Shown here: piece after piece, positions 1-6,403 of the stretch
Layout of the letters: each line of letters starts with the position of its first letter
Numbering within the stretch: the stretch's first letter is position 1
NCBI GenBank assembly: GCA_947472655.1
Contig: CANJCG010000056.1
Coordinates: forward strand, 1 to 11,028
Direction of reading: 5' to 3'
From: Actinomycetota bacterium
GTDB taxonomy: Bacteria > Actinomycetota > Actinomycetes > S36-B12
DNA: 11,028 nucleotides
Position numbers and translations under genes: made by a program
The notes under the pieces: model-generated
The model's database searches: none
What the model saw: the letters and a program-made list of their open reading frames with translations, nothing else
Told to the model about the DNA's origin: nothing

Positions 1-1
1 A

Positions 2-745
2 GCTAAGCCAGCGGTCGCTTCACAGGGATCAGACGGCAATATGTGGGTGGCAGAAACAGGAACGGGCAAGGTGGCTCGCGTACTCAGCGGTCAAACCCCG
101 ATGCTTGTCACTGCGCCAGCAGTTACGCCTACGCCCGTCGCTGTCGGAGCAACCTTAACGACATCGACCGGAGTTTGGGCGTACGAACCAACTGCATATG
201 TGTATTCGTGGCAAACTTGTACGACAAGTGCAACAACCACTTGCGCTGCAATCGCTAATGCGACGGCAGCGACCTACGTGGTCACTGCTGCCGATTCAGG
301 CAAATTCATAAGTGCGAAAGTCGCAGCCACAAACCTGAACGGAACTGCTGCACCTTCAGTGACAAATGTTGTGCAGGTCGGTGGAACGACCACGCCATCA
401 GTTACGCCGACGCCGAGCCCATCTGCCACATCGGCAGCCAAGCCGGTGTCTACGCTGCTGACGGTCAACGCTAATGCGAAGGTAAAGCGCGGTAAATCAA
501 CGGTTATCACGATTGCTTTGAGTCCAACAACGGCAGTTGGCGTAGTGAACATGACCTACAAGAGCGGAAAGACCAAGTCCGTTGTTAAGGGACTCAAGCC
601 GATTAATGGCGCGCTCACTACCGTGTGGACGGCTCCAGCGAACTGGCCTCTTGGAAAAACTCGGATTACGGCCCGGTTCTTCCCGACTGCTCCGACCGTG
701 AATCTGCGAGGAAGTGGATTTGATGTCATTAGGGTCGTTAAGTAA
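2..745 (+). CDS. Secreted modular protein, C-terminal part (partial)
   Basis: The frame is open to the left window edge, so the true start lies outside; about 247 residues are visible. The first residues read GSDGNMWVAETGTGKVARV, which resembles the repeats of NHL/virginiamycin B lyase-like beta-propellers (Asp-Gly-Asn followed by Trp and a Gly-Lys-Val turn). Next comes an Ig-like domain of roughly 85 residues containing a Cys pair (SWQTCTTSATTTCAAI) and the typical AADSGKFISAKVAATN ending, as found in many actinobacterial surface proteins. A Thr/Pro/Ser-rich linker follows, then a C-terminal beta-rich domain rich in Lys, Val and Thr. No LPXTG anchor or membrane tail is seen at the C-terminus, so it is probably released or bound non-covalently. 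Surface location is inferred from the composition and domain type because the signal peptide is not in view. No substrate can be named. Confidence 0.75.
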   Translation, partial: AKPAVASQGSDGNMWVAETGTGKVARVLSGQTPMLVTAPAVTPTPVAVGATLTTSTGVWAYEPTAYVYSWQTCTTSATTTCAAIANATAATYVVTAADSGKFISAKVAATNLNGTAAPSVTNVVQVGGTTTPSVTPTPSPSATSAAKPVSTLLTVNANAKVKRGKSTVITIALSPTTAVGVVNMTYKSGKTKSVVKGLKPINGALTTVWTAPANWPLGKTRITARFFPTAPTVNLRGSGFDVIRVVK

Positions 746-815
746 GAGCGAGCTACCTAGGTACTAGTTCAGGTTTTCAACTGCAAAGTGAGTCTGCCTC
801 TCGTAAAATAGGGAA

Positions 816-836
816 GATCCGCTATGCAAGTGGATC
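816..836 (+). promoter_or_regulatory. Hairpin in the leader before the aldehyde dehydrogenase
   Basis: GATCCGC (816-822) and GTGGATC (830-836) can form a 7-bp stem with one G-U pair and a 7-base loop. A TAAAAT hexamer (804-809) could be a -10 element that would place the transcript start close to the stem, giving a leader of about 58 bases; no convincing -35 was found. No T-run follows, so this is not a classical terminator. A separate perfect 10-bp palindrome TACCTAGGTA lies at 754-763. Role unknown; it could be a protein site, a 5' stabiliser or chance. Confidence 0.25.
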
Positions 837-873
837 AAGTTGGTCTGTATCTAGTAGGCAAGGGAGCAGTTTC

Positions 874-2286
874 GTGACTATTCGCGATGGTGTCTATATC
901 GCAGGCGAGTGGTCGCCTGGCGTCGGTGAGAGTGCAATTGAGGTGTACTCATCTGCGGATGAATCGATTTTGGGATCCTTTTCTCCTGCTTCGGTCGCAC
1001 AGGCTGAGGCTGCCGTTGAGGCAGCTGCAGCAGCGTTTCCAGGCTGGAGTGTGACGCCTCGAGAGGTTCGCACTCAGATTATCCGCGCAATCGCTGACGG
1101 CTTAGAAGCACGAACCGATGAGTTTGCCGCGCTGTCTACAAATGAAGTCGGCACCACGATCGGAATCTCCAAGGCTGTCCAGGTTGGACTTGCACTTAAT
1201 GTGTTGCGCACAACCGCTGATGCAATGGATGCCCTTGAAGTCAGTGAAGTACATGAAGGTTTTACCGTTGTACGCGAGCCCATTGGCGTAGTTGTCGCGA
1301 TTACTCCCTGGAATTTTCCGCTGCATCAGATCGTTGCTAAAATCGCACCTGCAATCGCTGCAGGGTGCACAGTGGTTGTAAAGCCAGCTGAGCTTTCTTC
1401 ACTCTCTGCAATTGCACTCTTTGAAGTAATTCATGACAGTGGATTGCCAGTTGGCGTAGCAAATCTGATTTGCGGTAGTGGACCCGTTGTTGGCGAAGCT
1501 CTCGCAGCTCACCCAAGCGTAGACATGGTCAGCTTTACGGGAAGTACGCGAGCTGGAGCCCGTGTTGGTGAATTGGCAATTAAAGATATTAAAAAAGTTG
1601 CACTAGAGCTTGGTGGCAAGTCGGCGACGATTATTTTGGAAGATGCAGCGCTGGACAAAGCTGTCTCAGTCTCGCTGTCATCTGCCTTCACCAACAATGG
1701 GCAAATGTGTTCTGCGCTGAGCAGGCTCATCGTCATGAGATCGCAACTTGAGAAAGTTGAAGAGTTACTTTCTGCTGCGATCCTGAAGCAGGTGCTCGGT
1801 GATCCATTCGAAAATGGAGTTCGGGTAGGTCCGATGGTTTCAGCGCACCAGCGTGATGTCGTCATTGGCTACATAGAAAAAGGAATTGCTGAAGGAGCCA
1901 CACTTTTGGCTGGTGGCCCAGAGCGTCCCGCAGGTAAGGGGTACTTCGTACAGCCAACAATTTTCACAAATGTGAGTAACGAAATGGTGGTAGCGCGAGA
2001 AGAAATATTTGGACCGGTATTGGTCGTAATTCCTGTTGATAGTGAGGAAGAAGCTATTAGTGTTGCGAACGATTCGGACTATGGACTTTCAGGCGCGGTT
2101 TGGGGGGCAGACGAGGGTCACGCGGTCGAGGTCGCAAGGAAAATCAGGACCGGCCAAGTCGCAATCAACGGTGGGGCCTTTTATGCAGACGCTCCTTTTG
2201 GTGGGTACAAGAAATCGGGAATTGGGCGCGAACTCGGTTCGCACGGGCTCGAAGAGTTTTTTGAACTCAAGGCGATTCGCTTCTAG
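874..2286 (+). CDS. NAD(P)-dependent aldehyde dehydrogenase
   Basis: A 470-residue protein of normal length for the aldehyde dehydrogenase superfamily, which oxidises aldehydes to carboxylic acids in the cytoplasm. The signature residues are present: Asn147 in TPWNFP (oxyanion), Lys170 in VVKPAE (cofactor), the FTGST turn at 221-225, the general base Glu245 in LELGGKS, the nucleophile Cys279 in NNGQMCSAL, the EEIFGPV motif near 376-382 and the C-terminal SGIGRELG segment. The GTG start is supported by AAGGGAG at 860-866 with a 7-base spacer. It is followed after about 60 bases by a crotonase and then a thioesterase on the same strand, so it probably supplies acids to an acyl-CoA pathway. The aldehyde substrate is not evident; the enzyme resembles the broad aliphatic/aromatic NAD-dependent group rather than the CoA-acylating methylmalonate-semialdehyde type. 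Confidence 0.93.
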   Translation: MTIRDGVYIAGEWSPGVGESAIEVYSSADESILGSFSPASVAQAEAAVEAAAAAFPGWSVTPREVRTQIIRAIADGLEARTDEFAALSTNEVGTTIGISKAVQVGLALNVLRTTADAMDALEVSEVHEGFTVVREPIGVVVAITPWNFPLHQIVAKIAPAIAAGCTVVVKPAELSSLSAIALFEVIHDSGLPVGVANLICGSGPVVGEALAAHPSVDMVSFTGSTRAGARVGELAIKDIKKVALELGGKSATIILEDAALDKAVSVSLSSAFTNNGQMCSALSRLIVMRSQLEKVEELLSAAILKQVLGDPFENGVRVGPMVSAHQRDVVIGYIEKGIAEGATLLAGGPERPAGKGYFVQPTIFTNVSNEMVVAREEIFGPVLVVIPVDSEEEAISVANDSDYGLSGAVWGADEGHAVEVARKIRTGQVAINGGAFYADAPFGGYKKSGIGRELGSHGLEEFFELKAIRF

Positions 2287-2348
2287 ATTGAGCACTGTCC
2301 TGATCTGCAAGAATGCGTAAGGTCCTACAAACAACTTTTGGGGAATAG

Positions 2349-3095
2349 ATGACTCATAGCGTGACCATTGAGAAGCGTGGCGATGTAGCAGTAATGCGGA
2401 TGAACCATGGAAAAGTTAACGCGCTTGATGTCGACCTCTTGATCGCTCTTCACGAGACCTTTGAGTCAGTTGATCGCCAAGCGGCTGTGGTACTAACAGG
2501 CAATGAGCGCGCTTTCTCGGCGGGCTTGGATCTGCGAGCTTTACTCGCAGCAGAGGCCACGTACTCGGATTCACTCCTTCGCGAGTTAGTGCGCACCTCT
2601 CTCACGATTTTTAATCACGGAGGCCCAGTTATCGCTGCTGTGAACGGCCCAGCGATTGCTGGCGGAGCGATTCTCGCCCTCGCTGCAGATCAAAGGCTCA
2701 TGTCGCATGGTGTCATCGGGTTACCTGAACTACACGTCGGTGTTCCTTTTCCGCCAGCGCTCATTGAACTTTCTCGCCACGTGATGGGCCATCACTTACA
2801 GCAGCATTTGCTCGGCGGGGCAGCCATTGATCCGCAAGCAGCGCTGGCTATCAACATGATTGACGAGATCATTGACGCTGAGGAACTGCTCGACGTGGCT
2901 GTTGCGCGAGCGCAGCGATTAGCTGAGGTCCCTCGTGCCACATACACGCTTGTGAAGACCCAACTCCATGAGCCAGTCTTGGCCTTGATCGCGGCTGTGC
3001 CGGCTGGAAGAGATGAAGAAGTGGCAGCTGCTTGGCGATCCGTAGAAGTGCGCGAGGGGATTGCCGCTCAAGTTGAACGAATGACCAAGAAGTAG
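2349..3095 (+). CDS. Enoyl-CoA hydratase/isomerase family protein (crotonase fold)
   Basis: A 248-residue single-domain crotonase. The first oxyanion-hole segment is AFSAGLDL (residues 55-62) and the second is NGPAIAGGAILALAAD (99-114). Of the two acidic residues used by classical enoyl-CoA hydratases, the one in GLPELHVG (Glu127) is kept. The one normally in the GGGCEL segment is replaced by Ile108 when the GG motif is aligned. This points to a one-acid crotonase such as a delta3-delta2 enoyl-CoA isomerase or a hydrolase rather than a standard hydratase; this is inference. The GVPFPPALIE segment is shared with a group of small annotated hydratase/isomerases. The ATG start has a GGGGAA box only a few bases upstream. 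It sits between the aldehyde dehydrogenase and TesB thioesterase genes, spaced about 60 bases from each, probably co-transcribed. Confidence 0.88.
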   Translation: MTHSVTIEKRGDVAVMRMNHGKVNALDVDLLIALHETFESVDRQAAVVLTGNERAFSAGLDLRALLAAEATYSDSLLRELVRTSLTIFNHGGPVIAAVNGPAIAGGAILALAADQRLMSHGVIGLPELHVGVPFPPALIELSRHVMGHHLQQHLLGGAAIDPQAALAINMIDEIIDAEELLDVAVARAQRLAEVPRATYTLVKTQLHEPVLALIAAVPAGRDEEVAAAWRSVEVREGIAAQVERMTKK

Positions 3096-3147
3096 GCTTG
3101 TAACCGTCACAAGAGTCGGAATCCATATCGGGATCTGAACCAAATTC

Positions 3148-3152
3148 GGAGG
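3148..3152 (+). promoter_or_regulatory. Strong Shine-Dalgarno GGAGG before an ATC codon
   Basis: GGAGG directly abuts an ATG (3153) that is out of frame with the thioesterase. It lies 5 bases before an in-frame ATC codon (3158). The first in-frame canonical start, TTG at 3179, is 26 bases away, too far for this box. The position of this site is the main argument that translation begins at ATC, or that an original ATG has changed. Confidence 0.6.
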
Positions 3153-3157
3153 ATGAC

Positions 3158-3943
3158 ATCACAACCCCAATTCCCAGTTTGCTTCAACTTTTACGACTGG
3201 AAGAAATAAAAACCGACGTGTTTCGTGCAGGAACGCTCTTTGACGACCCAATGCATCTTTATGGTGGCCAAGTCGCAGCCCAAGCACTTTTTGCAGTTGG
3301 CCAAACTGTGCCTCAGGGCAGGGTTCCGCATTCAATGCACTGCTATTTTTTGCGTGCTGGAGATCCGATGAAGGCCGTTGACTACTACGTGCACCGTGAT
3401 CGCGATGGACGGTCGTATTCCTCACGCACGGTGAGTGCGATACAAGAAGGTCGTGAAATTCTCACGATGAGTGCCTCGTTTCATATAGAAGAAGACGGAC
3501 CCGATGTTCAACCAGTTCAGTCGCCTGCGCAGGTGGGCCCGGAGGATCCCGGAGCTAAAGAAAAAATTCATCGAACTGTTGATATTGAATACCGTGACCC
3601 GCGTGACCTTCCCGAGGCGCGAATGGCACGGGAAGTGTGGATGAGGTGCACTGTTGACCTCGGTGAAGATCCCTTACTTCACGCATGTGTGATCGCGTAT
3701 GTGTCAGACATGTTTACTGGGTTATTCGGTTTGGTGCCTCAGCAAAATGGCATTGCGCTCAGCAGTTTGGATCATGCTGTCTGGTTCCTGCGACATGGTC
3801 GGGCTGATTCTTGGCTCTTCATGGAACTTAAAGGTGAATCACTTAGCCACGGACGAGGTCTTTATTCCGGGGACATATTTGATGAAGAAGGAAGACTGGT
3901 GGCCAAACTCATGCAAGAGTCGCTCTTTCGTCCGCGTAGCTAG
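3158..3943 (+). CDS. tesB: TesB-type acyl-CoA thioesterase II
   Basis: A double-hotdog thioesterase that hydrolyses acyl-CoA to free acid and CoA in the cytoplasm. From ATC 3158 the product is 261 residues, beginning MTTPIPSLLQLLRLEE if ATC is read as Met, which matches the usual TesB N-terminus. Other family marks are the LYGGQVAAQAL segment, PHSMHCYFLRAGD, and FHIEEDGP. The second hotdog has SLDHAVWFLR with Asp205, corresponding to the catalytic Asp of E. coli TesB, and KLMQESLFRP with Gln253, corresponding to the catalytic Gln. The start is uncommon: no ATG, GTG or TTG in frame lies between the upstream stop at 3101 and TTG 3179, which would remove the conserved first residues and has no nearby ribosome binding site. 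I therefore extend to ATC, well spaced from GGAGG. A one-base deletion after the out-of-frame ATG 3153 is the alternative. It is last in a plus-strand cluster with the aldehyde dehydrogenase and crotonase. Confidence 0.88.
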   Translation: MTTPIPSLLQLLRLEEIKTDVFRAGTLFDDPMHLYGGQVAAQALFAVGQTVPQGRVPHSMHCYFLRAGDPMKAVDYYVHRDRDGRSYSSRTVSAIQEGREILTMSASFHIEEDGPDVQPVQSPAQVGPEDPGAKEKIHRTVDIEYRDPRDLPEARMAREVWMRCTVDLGEDPLLHACVIAYVSDMFTGLFGLVPQQNGIALSSLDHAVWFLRHGRADSWLFMELKGESLSHGRGLYSGDIFDEEGRLVAKLMQESLFRPRS

Positions 3944-3990
3944 CCTTGGTTTTTCACAGTAATAGTTCCTGATTTTGGTGTTGCTTCGCG

Positions 3991-4018
3991 AGATCAAGCC
4001 GCGCTGGGTTTCTGATCT
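3991..4018. terminator. Possible bidirectional hairpin between convergent genes
   Basis: AGATCA (3991-3996) and TGATCT (4013-4018) form a 6-bp stem. It can be extended inward by AGCC/GGTT with a 2-base bulge, leaving a GCGCTG loop. It lies between the ends of tesB and the convergent pterin dehydratase gene and touches the stop codon of the latter. Neither strand shows a T-run after it, so an intrinsic terminator is only suggested by position. Confidence 0.3.
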
Positions 4019-4304
4019 ACTTGCAAATATTGTTTATCGCATTAGCCAAATCAATATCTAATTGGGTCAAGCCGCCGCGATCATGGGTAGTTACGCTGAT
4101 ATGCAGGGTTGTCCAACGAATATCAATATCCGGATGGTGATCGATGGCTTCAGCTGCTGCTGCAATTGCGACAACCCAGTCAATAACGGTAGGAAAAGTC
4201 TTTGCTGTGAAAGTATTACTGATAGATGTTCCATCAGTTTCCCATAACGGGACCCGTTGTAGCTGATCCCGTAATTCACTGTCGCTGAGGAGTTGTGGCC
4301 GCAT
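4017..4304 (-). CDS. phhB: 4a-hydroxytetrahydrobiopterin dehydratase (PCD/DCoH)
   Basis: A 95-residue protein of the normal family length. It dehydrates 4a-carbinolamine pterins, recycling the pterin cofactor of aromatic amino acid hydroxylases in the cytoplasm. The family core is clear: the His-His-Pro at 56-58 in AIDHHPDIDIRW, Trp64, and His74-Asp75 in VTTHDRGGLTQLD, followed by the LA..I helix. No aromatic amino acid hydroxylase is visible in this window, so its partner is elsewhere or it serves another pterin such as a molybdopterin- or folate-related compound; that is inference. The ATG is preceded by AGGA only two bases away, a poor ribosome binding site. It begins 20 bases after the stop of the secreted FnIII-type protein on the same strand, so read-through from that gene is possible despite the unrelated function. 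Confidence 0.92.
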   Translation of the reverse strand: MRPQLLSDSELRDQLQRVPLWETDGTSISNTFTAKTFPTVIDWVVAIAAAAEAIDHHPDIDIRWTTLHISVTTHDRGGLTQLDIDLANAINNICK

Positions 4305-4324
4305 GTTCCTAACGTACTAGAAAC

Positions 4325-5509
4325 TCAGAACGGCACAACTTTGGCGAATTTTGCGGCTGTAATGACCCATGCAGTGCCATTGTCGGCGTAACCAATTGGT
4401 GCAACGTCTTTCACGTTGTCAGTTTTTGTGTAACTTGTGCCTCCATCGGTGAATCCCGTTGGTGGAGCGTCTTTCACTGTGATGCTATATCCATCTGGAA
4501 TAACGGCATAAAATCCCGCGGGGCTTCCATCGGTCGGGTTCCATTGGTCCTGGCTGTAGTAGGTGCCGGTATTAGGTGAACTTGAGAAATCAACGTGAGA
4601 TCCGGTTTGAATAAATTGCTGATGATAAGTAAACGGTCGTGTGGTGATGACTGCATGGAAGGTGTAAGCCAAAGTCTTTTCGCACAAGGACCCAACCTCA
4701 GTAAATCCGTCAGGGCAAACGAAGATAATTCTGGTTGTTGGTTGCGGTACTGATGGTGCAGCTACCGGGTTGGGATCGGATGCGGGCCCGGGAGCTGGCG
4801 GGGCAACTGGAGCTGATGTAGTGGTCAACTTCGAGGGGAAAACTACTGTTTGTGTAAGTGGGATTTCAATTGAGACACCGGAAATTTCACTCAGGGTACG
4901 TTGCATGACTGCGGTAGAAACCCTGCCAGTTGAAGCGGAGTTACTTGCTGTCGCGGTAAAGGTGTATTTCACATTGGTATCTAAACCCTTAAGCACTGTG
5001 TGGTTGTCTACCGTCACATTCTTTACTAGAGGATGTTTGCTCGCGGACGCACTGACGGTAAACATCACTGGTAGTCCTTCACCTTTGTTTACTGTGTGAG
5101 TCCACGAAAGGCTGACTTCCGAAACGACATCGGTCGTTTCCACCTTAAGCTCATTTGTGGCTCCAACCTGACCAACAACATTGGCAAATCCAATACGTTT
5201 GCCATTCAAGGTGACCTGATACCTCGTGCCGAAATCAAGACGGGTCAACACTGCGGGCTGCCCAGTAATTGCCCGCATAGTACGGGTGACATGACCTCTG
5301 GACTGTGCGGAGAGAAGTCCACTTTGGTGACCAGAAACCGTTATTGCACCGATGTGGTTTGCGAGCACCTCGAGTCCGCGTGACATGGGGGCAGACGCAA
5401 TGATCGTGGGCGCTGGTTCTTGAGCGATAGTTGCAGCGAAGGAGTGTGGAGAATTCAATAAAACACTACACACGATGGCTATTGCACTTCCGAGCATGGT
5501 TCGCTTCAT
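4325..5509 (-). CDS. Secreted protein with FnIII-like domain and C-terminal PxGFxDxGT repeats
   Basis: A 394-residue exported protein of unrecognised function. The N-terminus has a Sec signal peptide: basic MKRT, a hydrophobic core, and likely cleavage after Ser-Phe-Ala near residue 25. Residues about 125-210 look like a fibronectin type III domain (VSLSWTHTV early, GLDTNVKYTFTATASN late). A Pro/Ala-rich linker spans about 230-258. The C-terminal part holds three degenerate repeats of the form PxGFxxxGxxxxKT: CPDGFTEVGSLCEKT (265-279, with Cys265/Cys276 that may form a disulfide), APPTGFTDGGTSYTKT (348-363) and VAPIGYADNGTAWVIT (369-384). The region between them is rich in Tyr, Phe and Thr. 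There is no anchor motif. The start is supported by AGGAGGG (5520 to 5514 on the minus strand). The leader can fold so as to cover that site. Role in adhesion or matrix binding is only a guess. Confidence 0.75.
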   Translation of the reverse strand: MKRTMLGSAIAIVCSVLLNSPHSFAATIAQEPAPTIIASAPMSRGLEVLANHIGAITVSGHQSGLLSAQSRGHVTRTMRAITGQPAVLTRLDFGTRYQVTLNGKRIGFANVVGQVGATNELKVETTDVVSEVSLSWTHTVNKGEGLPVMFTVSASASKHPLVKNVTVDNHTVLKGLDTNVKYTFTATASNSASTGRVSTAVMQRTLSEISGVSIEIPLTQTVVFPSKLTTTSAPVAPPAPGPASDPNPVAAPSVPQPTTRIIFVCPDGFTEVGSLCEKTLAYTFHAVITTRPFTYHQQFIQTGSHVDFSSSPNTGTYYSQDQWNPTDGSPAGFYAVIPDGYSITVKDAPPTGFTDGGTSYTKTDNVKDVAPIGYADNGTAWVITAAKFAKVVPF

Positions 5510-5560
5510 GGAACCCTCCTTTTCGCGGCGTTTGCCGTCGCTTGTGAGGGTTCCTCCTTT
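5510..5560 (-). promoter_or_regulatory. Structured leader sequestering the ribosome binding site
   Basis: Read on the minus strand, GGAACCCTC (5554-5546) is an exact reverse complement of GAGGGTTCC (5518-5510), which contains most of the Shine-Dalgarno AGGAGGG and ends one base before the ATG. The 27-base interior can fold into a second GC-rich hairpin (CGGC, AAAC loop, GCCG). A second AGGAGG copy (5558-5553) lies at the 5' foot of the stem. Such a layout fits translation control by refolding, for example by temperature, a ligand or a protein. It does not match any riboswitch class I can identify. Confidence 0.4.
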
Positions 5561-5617
5561 ATGAAGGTACTAAACATTTAACTTTCATACGTACGACTTG
5601 CCTACACGGCCCTTTGG

Positions 5618-6403
5618 CTACTTGCCCGAAAAGTTCCCCGGACGCTTTTCGTGAAATGCCGCCAGTGCCTCTTTATGGTCATTCGTTGTCATGATCACGC
5701 CCATGTGTGATGCAACCAAATCCAAAGCTGTACGCAAATCAACATCTTGTGATTGGTACACACTTCGACGAATGAGTTTTACAGCGATGGGTGCCTTCGC
5801 CGCAATTCGTTCAGCTAAAGCCTGGGTGTATTCCATCAGCTCACCATCAGGGACGACAGTGTTGGCCATGCCGAGGGCGACGGCTTGCGAACCTGTCACA
5901 GTGTCACCAGTTAAAAGTAATTCAAGGGCTTTTGCCACTCCGACTAGACGAGGCAGATAGTAGGCGCCACCATCGCCAGGGACTAAGCCGATATTGATAT
6001 AGGACTCGGCGAATCGGGCTGACTCGGCCACTATTCGTATGTCACACATAAGTGCCATATCCATGCCGGCGCCGACAGCTGCACCAGGAACTGCTGCGAT
6101 AATTGGTTTGTCACTCATCTCAACCGCGCGGGCTACTCGGTGAATTTCATCAGTAAGAAAATCTCTACGTGAAAGCGCGGAAGGATCAATGGCGGCTAGT
6201 GCGTCTAGGTCAACCCCTGCACAGAAGGCTCCGCCTGCCCCCGTCACAACGATGACGCGCACACTGTCGTCAGAATTTGCGTGGAGCAAGAGGTCGGCCC
6301 ACCGATGAATCAGGGGCAAGGTGAAGGCGTTCTTGCGCTGAGGTCGATTCAGGGTGATCGTGGCCACGCGATTTTTTACGTCATAGAGAATGTCTTCGCT
6401 CAC
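5618..6403 (-). CDS. Enoyl-CoA hydratase/isomerase family protein with atypical active site
   Basis: A 261-residue crotonase. The first oxyanion segment is AFCAGVDLDAL (59-69) and the second is PGAAVGAGMDMALMCDI (106-122). Aligned with classical hydratase, the first acid becomes Asp115 and the second (in the usual GxPE) becomes Tyr135 in ESYINIGL. An Asp144 in VPGDGG lies one residue from the catalytic Asp position of PaaG-type isomerases (GLIPDAGG). It may therefore be an isomerase, hydrolase or other crotonase rather than a simple hydratase; inference. The GTG start at 6403 shares a GTGA overlap with the stop of the upstream acyl-CoA dehydrogenase, and GGAAGG lies at a fitting distance. The reading frame continues upstream to 6718, but this stretch lies within the dehydrogenase gene and has no crotonase sequence. 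It is the third gene of the operon and acts with the two dehydrogenase subunits on an acyl-CoA. Confidence 0.9.
   Translation of the reverse strand: MSEDILYDVKNRVATITLNRPQRKNAFTLPLIHRWADLLLHANSDDSVRVIVVTGAGGAFCAGVDLDALAAIDPSALSRRDFLTDEIHRVARAVEMSDKPIIAAVPGAAVGAGMDMALMCDIRIVAESARFAESYINIGLVPGDGGAYYLPRLVGVAKALELLLTGDTVTGSQAVALGMANTVVPDGELMEYTQALAERIAAKAPIAVKLIRRSVYQSQDVDLRTALDLVASHMGVIMTTNDHKEALAAFHEKRPGNFSGK

Noticed and set aside
3153..3209. Short open frame from ATG 3153 as a leader peptide or programmed frameshift
   Set aside because: GGAGG has no spacer to this ATG, the 18-residue peptide is unremarkable and no slippery heptamer is evident; kept only as an alternative for the thioesterase start.
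3944..4016. Classical intrinsic terminator between convergent genes
   Set aside because: The stem has no T-run on either strand; listed only as a possible hairpin.
5510..5560. Known riboswitch such as c-di-GMP, c-di-AMP or cobalamin class
   Set aside because: The leader is too short and lacks the conserved core of these classes as far as I can recall; only RBS pairing is supported.
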